This document shows, one piece after another, positions 16,164-23,191 of a DNA stretch of 29,873 nt. The notes under the pieces are model-generated. The model was not told where the DNA came from, did no database searches, and worked only from the letters and a program-made list of their open reading frames with translations. The DNA lies in assembly GCA_004552385.1 (NCBI GenBank), contig SFOL01000014.1:1-29873 (forward strand). The letters run 5' to 3'. Numbering within the stretch: the stretch's first letter is position 1; every line of letters starts with the position of its first letter. The translations under genes were made by a program, and so were the position numbers. Source of the stretch: Bacteroidales bacterium. GTDB lineage: Bacteria; Bacteroidota; Bacteroidia; Bacteroidales; Marinilabiliaceae.

Positions 16164-17627
16164 TTACGCCTTAGGGATATTCTTCAGGACGGCCTTGAGG
16201 AGATCCCAGAACTTCTGGACCGTCTCGATGTTTACGCTCTCGGCAGGCGAGTGCGGATGGAGAATGGTGGGTCCGAACGAGACCATGTCCCAATTAGGGT
16301 ATGAGTCGGCCAAGATGCCGCACTCGAGGCCTGCATGCACCGCATACACGTCTGGCTCCGCCCCGAAGAGTTCAGCGTAGGTGCTCTTGACGACAGCGAG
16401 CGCGCGCGAGTTCACATCGGGCTTCCACCCCGGGTATTCGCCCGACGTCTCGACATGTGCGTCGGCGAGTCGGAAGACGCTGTCGATGGAGGAGACGACA
16501 TCGTCGCGCTCACTCTCCATTGAGCTGCGCACGAGGAAATTGACAGTGATAGTACCCTCGCAGGTCTTGACTATGGCCAGGTTTGACGAAGTCTGCACCA
16601 TGCCGGGCATATCAGGGTTCATGCGCACCACTCCATCGGGCGCGGCCTGAATGGCGTTGATGAGATCGTCGGCCGTCATCTCGTCAATGACTGTGGGCGG
16701 CAAGTCCACCTTACGGGCCGAGAATGAGAGTCCCGGCTCGGTCGATTCGAATTCGGAGCGGAACATGTCCTCAAACTCATCGACGGCCTCGAGGAAATCG
16801 TCATAGTCCTCCTCGTCAATGGTTACGGTGGCCACGGCGGAACGCGGTATGGCGTTTCGCATATTGCCGCCGTTGAAGTCGACGAGCATGCTCTCATAGT
16901 TTGCCGCGGCGAACTTGAGGAAGCGCGCCAAGAGCTTGTTGGCGTTGGCCCGGCCAAGATTGATGTCCATGCCCGAGTGCCCGCCGCGGAGCCCGTCGAT
17001 TTTCAGGCGTACCGCCACGTCGGTGTCGGCGGTCTCCACCTGCGCTGTGTGGAACGTCACGTTGACATCGACCCCGGACGCCCCGCCTATGCACAGGCCT
17101 CCCCATTCCTCGGTGTCGAGGTTGAGCAAAATGAGCCCGTTAAGCACGCCCGGAGCGAGGGCCGAAGCGCCGCCCATGCAAGTCTCCTCCTCACGAGTGA
17201 CAAGGACCTCGAGCGGGCCGTGTGGCACGGAGCCATCCGCCAAGACCGCGAGCGCGGCCGCCACGCCAATGCCGTCATCAGCCCCGAGGGTTGTACCCGA
17301 GGCCATAACGGTCCCGTCGACAATACGCGTCACGACAGGGTCTTTAAGGAAGTCGTGCGAGAGGTCGTCATTCTTTTGCGGCACCATGTCGACATGGCCC
17401 TGGAGGATTACGGGCACGCGGTCCTCAAATCCAGGCGTGGCCTTGGCGCGTATGATGACGTTGCCGCCATTGCGGATGACCTCGTGGCCTAGCGACTTGC
17501 CAAGCTCGGCCACGTAGTCGAGCGCTGCCTGCTCATGGCCCGAGGGGCGCGGTATGAGCGTAAGCTGTCGGAACTGCCTCCAGACGGAGGCCGGTTCGAG
17601 AGACAGAAGATTATCGTTGAGTTCCAT
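16164..17627 (-). CDS. pepD: Aminoacyl-histidine dipeptidase (peptidase M20C, PepD/carnosinase type)
   Basis: 487 aa, cytoplasmic (no signal peptide). PepD hydrolyses Xaa-His and other dipeptides using two metal ions. The metal and catalytic residues are in place: GHVDMVPQ (His78, Asp80), TTLGADDGIG (Asp117), the TREEETCMGG acidic cluster (Glu146-148), NLDTEEWG (Asp171), and HPHSPAES near the end (His457/His459). The lid and dimerisation insert lies at ~190-390, including RGGHSGMDIN. Length equals that of E. coli PepD (485). It sits between the DUF4831 and OmpA-type genes on the same strand; the 64-base spacer upstream contains a strong hairpin that could adjust its expression. The link between a cytoplasmic dipeptidase and the two envelope proteins may be only positional. 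Confidence 0.95.
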   Translation of the reverse strand: MELNDNLLSLEPASVWRQFRQLTLIPRPSGHEQAALDYVAELGKSLGHEVIRNGGNVIIRAKATPGFEDRVPVILQGHVDMVPQKNDDLSHDFLKDPVVTRIVDGTVMASGTTLGADDGIGVAAALAVLADGSVPHGPLEVLVTREEETCMGGASALAPGVLNGLILLNLDTEEWGGLCIGGASGVDVNVTFHTAQVETADTDVAVRLKIDGLRGGHSGMDINLGRANANKLLARFLKFAAANYESMLVDFNGGNMRNAIPRSAVATVTIDEEDYDDFLEAVDEFEDMFRSEFESTEPGLSFSARKVDLPPTVIDEMTADDLINAIQAAPDGVVRMNPDMPGMVQTSSNLAIVKTCEGTITVNFLVRSSMESERDDVVSSIDSVFRLADAHVETSGEYPGWKPDVNSRALAVVKSTYAELFGAEPDVYAVHAGLECGILADSYPNWDMVSFGPTILHPHSPAESVNIETVQKFWDLLKAVLKNIPKA

Positions 17628-17645
17628 ATGTGCATTATAGCAGGT

Positions 17646-17678
17646 AAGCCCCGCAAACCGTCATGGCTTGCCGGGCTT
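17646..17678 (-). other. Intercistronic stem-loop between DUF4831 and pepD
   Basis: The arms AAGCCCCGCAAACC and GGCTTGCCGGGCTT pair over 14 positions around a 5-base loop. Read as minus-strand RNA, one of the two imperfect positions becomes a G-U wobble, leaving a single G/G mismatch; on the plus strand both are true mismatches. The structure therefore fits the minus-strand transcript. No T-run follows, so it may be an mRNA processing or stability element, not a terminator. Confidence 0.5.
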
Positions 17679-17691
17679 GAATGTTCATTAA

Positions 17692-18798
17692 TTATCTCTT
17701 TGCGAGCGCAGAGATGCTCACAAGCGCGCCCGTGGCGGGGTCGAGAACCACGCTGTGGGTGGCGAGGATGCCCGAGGGGAGCTCGGCCACCTGCCCGTTT
17801 TGCGAGCATAGTACAGTCTTTTGGCAAAGGGAGATGTTGCGATCGAGGACACGAACGGCGAGGCATCCGGGCGCACAGTAGCGCAGCCCCTTGAGCGGCT
17901 CAGACTTTCGCTGCTTAGAGCCATCGGGCAGGGCATTGAGCTTGGCCGCATCGCTAAACTCGAAATCGACATAGACAGGCTTGCCCGTGAGGTCGAGGGC
18001 ATCCACGAAGCCCGCCGTCTCGGAAAATCTGATGGGGATTTGGCTATTGGCGCCGTCATAGTCTGGCACGACATCGACGTAGCGCACCACGGTGACCGTG
18101 TCCCTCCTCCCTGCGAAAAGCTCGACATGCTGCCGCTCAAGCCGGCTGATCTGCTCAAGTGCGTAGGCGAGGGCTCCGGCGTCAGGGAGCGAGGCCTCTC
18201 GGTCTCCCGAGATCAGGGCCACCCGGGCGGAGCGTAGCGCGTAGATGGATTGCGCGACGTCGTCGGCCATGGCGGCTTTTGATGTGCGGGAGAGCACTGA
18301 CTGCGAGAGTGGCACTCCCGAGAAGTCTGCGAAGCGTACTTCGGGCTGCCGGGGTTCTGGCGCGGGCGAAGGCTGGCAGACGTCCGCATTGGCGGCGAGC
18401 AGCACCCCGTCTGGCGAGAGGCGGATGGTCGGCATGGCCGCCCCACCCTCGGCAGACACCTTGAAACGCCTCGAATAGTCCGCCACTCCGACCGTCTCGA
18501 CATCGGCCGAGACGAGCGACCACCTGACCGCGTTCTGAGTGACCACGTCGGTAAGGTTCAGCAGGCGTGTGGAGTACTGGTAGAACGGCCCGGCGGTCTC
18601 AACCACAGCCTGCGCCGTGAGCTTGACGCGTAGCACAGTCCGCGGCAATGCGTAGACCACGCCGCCATTGGCCGCATCGGCATCCTGGGCTACGGGCGAG
18701 ACGGTCACTCCGCCGTCACCCTTTGCCATGACGTCGCACAGGCATAAGACGAGGAGCGCCGCGGAAAGCGGCAAAGCCCTGAGTAGCATCTTTTTCAT
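17692..18798 (-). CDS. DUF4831 family protein, exported
   Basis: 368 aa. The N-terminus MKKMLLRALPLSAALLVLCL is a signal peptide, cleaved probably near VMAKG. The mature start GGVVYALPRTVLRVKLTA followed by GPFYQYSTRLLNL is the recognisable DUF4831 signature of Bacteroidetes. The middle includes YALRSARVALISGD, and later LKGLRYCAPGCLAVRV, where two cysteines three residues apart could form a disulfide or bind metal. No enzymatic motif is visible and the family has no established function that I know of; the export signal places it in the periplasm or at the outer membrane. It is the first gene of a three-gene run with pepD and the OmpA-type lipoprotein and has its own near-consensus promoter. 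Confidence 0.85.
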   Translation of the reverse strand: MKKMLLRALPLSAALLVLCLCDVMAKGDGGVTVSPVAQDADAANGGVVYALPRTVLRVKLTAQAVVETAGPFYQYSTRLLNLTDVVTQNAVRWSLVSADVETVGVADYSRRFKVSAEGGAAMPTIRLSPDGVLLAANADVCQPSPAPEPRQPEVRFADFSGVPLSQSVLSRTSKAAMADDVAQSIYALRSARVALISGDREASLPDAGALAYALEQISRLERQHVELFAGRRDTVTVVRYVDVVPDYDGANSQIPIRFSETAGFVDALDLTGKPVYVDFEFSDAAKLNALPDGSKQRKSEPLKGLRYCAPGCLAVRVLDRNISLCQKTVLCSQNGQVAELPSGILATHSVVLDPATGALVSISALAKR

Positions 18799-18835
18799 TT
18801 AATCTTTATGTGTTTGGCGCACTTGGAATGCATCG

Positions 18836-18867
18836 CAAATATAGCGTCTTGAAGCCTAAAACGCAAA
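18836..18867 (-). promoter_or_regulatory. Near-consensus Bacteroides promoter for DUF4831-pepD-ompA
   Basis: On the minus strand CTTTG (-33 element TTTG at 18867-18864) is followed after a 20-base spacer by TATATTTG (-7 box, 18843-18836). Both elements and their spacing match the Bacteroides sigma consensus TTTG-N19-21-TAnnTTTG. It lies in the uvrB-DUF4831 gap and predicts a start near 18830 with a ~32-base leader. Confidence 0.75.
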
Positions 18868-18878
18868 GACGTTGAGCG

Positions 18879-20897
18879 TTATGGCATGGCGTCGAGCCTT
18901 GCCTGGAGACTTTTCATCTCGTCGCGCAGTTGCGCCGCCTCGATGAAGTTCATGTCTTTTGCGGCCTTCTTCATAGCTTTCTTGGCCTTGTCGACAGCTT
19001 TGCGGAGTTCGTCCTTGCTCATGGAGTCCGGCCGCCTCACCTTGTATTCGAGTTGTTCTTCCGCCACCATTGGCGCGGGGTTTGGGGCGGCCTCGACCGA
19101 AGCGAGGAGCGAGCTGGGCGTTATGGCCTTATTGAGCCCGCGCGGGGTGATGTTGTGCTCCTTGTTGTATGCCATCTGCTTGGCCCGTCGCGCGTTAGTG
19201 GCGTCGATGGTGGCCTGCATGGAAGGCGTTATCTTGTCGGCGTACATTATGGCGAGTCCGTTAAGATTTCGTGCGGCGCGGCCAACAGTCTGCGTGAGCG
19301 ACCGCTCGGTGCGGAGGAACCCCTCCTTGTCCGCGTCAAGGATTGCCACGAGCGAGACCTCGGGCATGTCGAGTCCCTCTCGGAGCATGTTGACGCCGAT
19401 GAGGACGTCAAAGACCCCCTCGCGGAGCTTACGCATGATCTCGACCCTCTCGAGGGTGTCCACGTCGGAGTGTATGTAGGCGCACTTGACCCCGAGCCGT
19501 GTCATATACTCGCTCAGTTCCTCGGCCATTCGCTTAGTGAGAGTGGTGACGAGCGTCCGCTCGCCTGCCTTGATGCGCTTAGACACCTCGCCCATCAGGT
19601 CGTCAATCTGGTTGAGGCTCTGCCGGACCTCGATGACGGGGTCGAGAAGCCCGGTTGGCCTTACTACCTGCTCCACGACGACTCCGCCAGACTGCTTGAG
19701 CTCATAGTCGGCCGGCGTGGCCGAGACGTAAATGACCTGGTTGGTCATCTGCTCGAACTCCTCGAACTTGAGCGGGCGGTTGTCTCTGGCTGCGCGGAGT
19801 CGGAAACCGAAGTCGACGAGGCTCTCTTTTCGCTTGCGGTCACCTCCGTACATGGCGTGGATTTGTGGAATGGTGACGTGGCTCTCGTCAATGACGAGCA
19901 GGTAGTCTTTTGGGAAATAGTCGAGCAGGCAATAAGGCCTTGTGCCCTCAGAGCGGCCGTCGAAGTATCGGGAGTAGTTCTCGATGCCAGGGCAGTATCC
20001 GAGCTCCTTGATCATCTCCATGTCATACGTGACGCGTTGCTCAAGCCTCTTAGCCTCAATCTCCTTGCCCGCGTCGCGGAAGGCCTGCGTCTCGAGCACA
20101 AGGTCGTCTTGAATGTGGCGGATGGCATCGTGCACCTTGTCTTTGCTGGTGATGAAGAGGTTGGCGGGGTATATTGTAGCCTCGGAGGTTTCGGAGATCG
20201 TGTCTGACGAGACGGGGTCAATCGTCTCAATGCTCTCAATCTCGTCGCCGAAGAATATGAAACGGTAGGCGAAGTCCTCGTAAGCGACGAAGACGTCAAT
20301 GGTGTCGCCCTTGACGCGAAAGTTGCACCGGTCAAACGAGACCTCGTTTCGCGAGTATTGGGACTCTTGCAGCTGCCTCATGAAGGCCGTGGGCGTGATG
20401 AGCTGTCCCACCTTGGCGTTTATGACGCCTCCGTAGAAGTCCTCGGGGTTACCGAGGCCGTAGAGGCAGGAGACGGACGAGACGACAATGATGTCGCGGC
20501 GCCCGCTCATGAGCGCCATGGTCGAGCTCAGCCTGAGCTTGTCGAGGTCCTGGTTGACCGCGAGGTCTTTCTCGATGTAGGTGTCGGTGGCGGCTATGTA
20601 GGCCTCGGGCTGATAATAGTCATAGTAAGAGACGAAGTATTCGACGGCGTTGTCCGGGAAGAAGGCTTTGAACTCCTCGTAGAGTTGCGCGGCGAGCGTC
20701 TTATTGTGGCTGAGGACGAGTGTGGGCCTTCGGGTCTGGGCGATTACGTTGGCTATGGTGAACGTCTTTCCCGAGCCCGTGACACCGAGGAGGACTTGGC
20801 TGCGGTCTCCGGACTTGACACCGTCGACGAGCTCTCTGATGGCCTGCGGCTGGTCTCCCGTAGGATGGTATTGCGAAACGAGTTTGAATTCGGACAC
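18879..20897 (-). CDS. uvrB: Excinuclease ABC subunit B
   Basis: 672 aa. UvrB is the damage-verifying helicase-like core of nucleotide excision repair: UvrA loads it, it inserts a beta-hairpin between the strands, then recruits UvrC. Visible features are PTGDQPQAI, Walker A GVTGSGKT (38-45), the aromatic hairpin YYDYYQPEAYI near residue 90, the DESH box (VIDESHVT), SATPADYEL, the GVNMLREGLDMPEV motif, QTVGRAARN, and a C-terminal UVR motif (NFIEAAQLRDEMKSLQ) for UvrC contact. The start is GTG at 20897: no ATG occurs in frame upstream before a stop, and the N-terminus aligns with family norms. It is followed by an independent promoter for DUF4831. No damage-response operator of the LexA type is recognised upstream. 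Confidence 0.98.
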   Translation of the reverse strand: MSEFKLVSQYHPTGDQPQAIRELVDGVKSGDRSQVLLGVTGSGKTFTIANVIAQTRRPTLVLSHNKTLAAQLYEEFKAFFPDNAVEYFVSYYDYYQPEAYIAATDTYIEKDLAVNQDLDKLRLSSTMALMSGRRDIIVVSSVSCLYGLGNPEDFYGGVINAKVGQLITPTAFMRQLQESQYSRNEVSFDRCNFRVKGDTIDVFVAYEDFAYRFIFFGDEIESIETIDPVSSDTISETSEATIYPANLFITSKDKVHDAIRHIQDDLVLETQAFRDAGKEIEAKRLEQRVTYDMEMIKELGYCPGIENYSRYFDGRSEGTRPYCLLDYFPKDYLLVIDESHVTIPQIHAMYGGDRKRKESLVDFGFRLRAARDNRPLKFEEFEQMTNQVIYVSATPADYELKQSGGVVVEQVVRPTGLLDPVIEVRQSLNQIDDLMGEVSKRIKAGERTLVTTLTKRMAEELSEYMTRLGVKCAYIHSDVDTLERVEIMRKLREGVFDVLIGVNMLREGLDMPEVSLVAILDADKEGFLRTERSLTQTVGRAARNLNGLAIMYADKITPSMQATIDATNARRAKQMAYNKEHNITPRGLNKAITPSSLLASVEAAPNPAPMVAEEQLEYKVRRPDSMSKDELRKAVDKAKKAMKKAAKDMNFIEAAQLRDEMKSLQARLDAMP

Positions 20898-20940
20898 TGT
20901 GCGTTTTATATTAAGGCGTGGAGGCCCGAGGCCTTATGAT

Positions 20941-20985
20941 AAAAAATGACGCAGGCCGAGGGAGTAAAGACATCCCAAGGCCTGC
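20941..20985 (-). terminator. Rho-independent terminator behind the beta-barrel gene
   Basis: GCAGGCC (20951-20957 on the plus strand) pairs with GGCCTGC (20979-20985), with an inner GGGA/TCCC helix. On the minus strand the stem is followed by GTCATTTTTT. It ends the barrel transcript about 45 bases past its stop and insulates uvrB, which begins at 20897. Confidence 0.85.
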
Positions 20986-21029
20986 AGCCACATATCTCAT
21001 GTCATTGCTCAAGAGCGTGAGGAGCGGAA

Positions 21030-21869
21030 CTATCTGCGCCTCATGCGCTTTGCGTTCCTCTCGTAGATCCTGCGAGTCTTGAGGTAGTTCTTGCGCGAGT
21101 ACTTAGAGGAGCTTGTGTATTTCGAGACGTCGTAGAACCTGTATTGGACGCCAAACGACGTGGTCCAGAGGCAATCATACTTACCGTCGGACTCCACCCA
21201 TGTGCCATTGTTGTCCGGGTAGCCCGAGTGGGCGTCGAGTTCGTCGGAGAAGACCATATTGCCCTGCACCTCGAAGGATAGCCAGAGCTTGGAGCTGAGC
21301 GAGTAGCGGACGCCGACAAGTCCGACAGCGTCGGCCGCACCCTTCATTCCGCCATCATAATAGAGCCATTTTTCAGCCAAGTCTTCCCATCCGCCGGCCG
21401 TGGCCTTGCTCATGTAGGCTTCCACGTCAATCTTGCTCTCGTCGGGGTTCTTCTTGCAGTTGAAGAGCATGCCGCCGGCACCGAGTCCGAAATAGGGGCA
21501 GAATAGGCGGGCGTCGTCATAGCCCTGAATGAGGTCGAGAAAACGGACCCTGGCAATTATGTTGACGTCAGCGAAAAATGACTTGAACTCAATTCCCTCC
21601 TCTTGGGCGCCGTGCACCTGTCCGGCATCAATCTGCCCACGGACATCGAGCCAGCTGATGACCGACTTTTCAACAAAAGCACCGACGGTCCACCTGGCCC
21701 TACCGGCATCGACGAGGTCTCCAAAATAGACAGTAGCGCCCGCCCTGGCACCGACAGAGAGTTCCAAGAGCTGCTTCGGTATGCGTCCACGAGGGTTATT
21801 ATATTGAGCTTCCGACACATTAGGCAGAAGCGTCAGCAGTGTCAGACAGACGAAAATCTTACGCAACAT
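21030..21869 (-). CDS. Outer-membrane beta-barrel protein with basic C-terminal tail
   Basis: 279 aa from ATG 21869, which begins a compact signal peptide (MLRKIFVCLTLLTLLP, cleavage at SEAQ). ATGs upstream at 21893 and 21935 are in frame, but the codons between (TTA TTA) are atypical for this genome. The mature protein starts ELSVGARAGATVYFGDL, like the small outer-membrane barrels annotated as DUF6089, PorT or OmpA-like; alternating strands recur (FFADVNIIARVRFLDLI, LWLSFEVQGNMVF, FGVQYRFYDV). Barrels normally end in an aromatic residue, but here the last strand is followed by ~30 residues, 13 of them Lys or Arg, finishing RMRRR. I cannot assign a specific family or function. It is a single-gene unit between murB and a terminator. 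Confidence 0.75.
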   Translation of the reverse strand: MLRKIFVCLTLLTLLPNVSEAQYNNPRGRIPKQLLELSVGARAGATVYFGDLVDAGRARWTVGAFVEKSVISWLDVRGQIDAGQVHGAQEEGIEFKSFFADVNIIARVRFLDLIQGYDDARLFCPYFGLGAGGMLFNCKKNPDESKIDVEAYMSKATAGGWEDLAEKWLYYDGGMKGAADAVGLVGVRYSLSSKLWLSFEVQGNMVFSDELDAHSGYPDNNGTWVESDGKYDCLWTTSFGVQYRFYDVSKYTSSSKYSRKNYLKTRRIYERNAKRMRRR

Positions 21870-22061
21870 CCTGAATAATAAATGAGCCTTCATAAAGAGG
21901 CATAACAATGGGCAAAAATGGCAAAAATCATTCAAATACAGAAGTGCTAAAACAATTAATTTACATCAAATCACGTATTAAGTTATCAGGCAACAGCTTA
22001 GTGACTAAACATAAAACATATTAAAGACGAGCGCGGGTTAATCGCTAAAGGGTTAAAGTTG

Positions 22062-22069
22062 TAACTTAG
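22062..22069 (+). promoter_or_regulatory. -7-like box for murB
   Basis: TAACTTAG matches TAnnTTTG at seven of eight positions and closely parallels the priA box. It ends 31 bases before the ATG at 22101, or 10 bases before that at 22080; the latter would make the mRNA almost leaderless. This helps choose 22101 as the start. No clear -33 element is seen. Confidence 0.4.
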
Positions 22070-22100
22070 CCAGACATAAATGACGCAAAAACCTCATCCG

Positions 22101-23108
22101 ATGGAACGATTCGAGAACATAAACCTGAAACGATATAACACTTTCGGGATATCCGCCTTGGCGGACGAGATGTACAACTGCTATGACGAGGAGGAGGTTC
22201 ACGAGGCCCTGAAACGCACGGCAGGCCGGCGACGCTACGTGATAGGCGGCGGCAGCAACATCCTGCTGCTTGGCGACTTTCACGGAGCCATCATACGCCC
22301 GCTGATAGGCGGCGTGGAGATCCGGCTGTCGGACAGCGACTACACGTACGTGACCGCCGGGGCCGGCGTGGAGTGGGACGACTTCGTGAGGTGGGCCATC
22401 GAGAACGGGCTTTACGGCGTAGAGAACCTGAGCGGCATTCCCGGCCACGTCGGGGCGTGCCCCGTGCAAAACATAGGGGCATACGGAGTAGAGGCGAAAG
22501 ACGTGATACTGAACGTCGAGGGCGTGTGGACAGACCGGCCAGGGATGTTCGACCTTGACGCAAAAGAGTGCGCATTCGGCTATCGGGACAGCATATTCAA
22601 GCACGAGATGAGAGGGCGCGGAGTGATAACCCACGTCACATTCCGCCTGAGCAACAAGCCGGACTTCAAACTGGACTACGGCGCCATACGCCAACAGATG
22701 GAGTCGGAACGCGCCGAGGTGACGGCCGCCAACATCCGCGCGGCGGTAAAGAAGATAAGGGACAGTAAACTGCCCGACCCCAAGGTGCAAGGCAACGCCG
22801 GCAGCTTCTTCAAGAACCCCGAAGTAGACAAGTCCGCCGCCGACGCCATAAGGGCGGATCACCCGGACATGCCGAGCTACAGCACGCCCTCGGGGCTCGT
22901 GAAAATACCGGCAGGATGGCTGATAGAGCGCAGCGGGATGAAAGGGCAGAGTCTGGGGCCCGCGGCGGTTCACGACAGGCAAGCCCTGGTGATAGTGAAC
23001 AAAGGCGGGGCCACAGGCGCAGACATCATGGCCATGTGCGACGCCGTGAAGAGCCGCGTGAAAGAGGCGTTCGGGATTGAACTGACGGCCGAGGTCAACT
23101 TAGTATAG
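22101..23108 (+). CDS. murB: UDP-N-acetylmuramate dehydrogenase
   Basis: 335 aa. MurB reduces UDP-GlcNAc-enolpyruvate to UDP-MurNAc with NADPH and FAD, the second committed step of peptidoglycan synthesis. FAD-binding elements are GGGSNILL (about 49-56) and SGIPGHVGACPVQNIGAYG, split as SGIPGHVGA and PVQNIGAYG. Catalytic positions are YRDSIFK (Arg162), GNAGSFFKNP (the proton-donating Ser near 236) and the C-terminal Glu in LTAEVNL. The Tyr-loop insert and ~340 aa length mark the E. coli-like type I enzyme. An ATG at 22080 would add seven residues (MTQKPHP); I favour 22101 because the family begins at FENINLKRYNTF and the -7-like box is too close to 22080. It is a single-gene unit with its own terminator. 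Confidence 0.96.
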   Translation: MERFENINLKRYNTFGISALADEMYNCYDEEEVHEALKRTAGRRRYVIGGGSNILLLGDFHGAIIRPLIGGVEIRLSDSDYTYVTAGAGVEWDDFVRWAIENGLYGVENLSGIPGHVGACPVQNIGAYGVEAKDVILNVEGVWTDRPGMFDLDAKECAFGYRDSIFKHEMRGRGVITHVTFRLSNKPDFKLDYGAIRQQMESERAEVTAANIRAAVKKIRDSKLPDPKVQGNAGSFFKNPEVDKSAADAIRADHPDMPSYSTPSGLVKIPAGWLIERSGMKGQSLGPAAVHDRQALVIVNKGGATGADIMAMCDAVKSRVKEAFGIELTAEVNLV

Positions 23109-23120
23109 GCGCCGCGGCGC

Positions 23121-23167
23121 AAAAGCGAATCCCCCTGACCGACTCTGATGGCCAGGGGGATTCTTTT
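23121..23167. terminator. Bidirectional terminator between murB and the sulfatase gene
   Basis: GAATCCCCCTG (23127-23137) pairs with CAGGGGGATTC (23153-23163), 11 base pairs, followed by TTTT on the plus strand for murB. Four As precede the stem, giving TTTT on the minus strand for the convergent sulfatase gene, which stops at 23192. Confidence 0.85.
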
Positions 23168-23191
23168 ATAAGTGGGAGAGGCTCCCCCGCC

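Noticed and set aside
18930..20207. Long plus-strand open frame (425 codons) opposite uvrB
   Set aside because: uvrB is certain on the minus strand. The antisense frame has no recognisable motif and follows from GC-rich codon bias.
22053..22982. Long minus-strand open frame (309 codons) opposite murB
   Set aside because: murB carries all family motifs. The antisense translation is low-complexity and unlike a folded protein.
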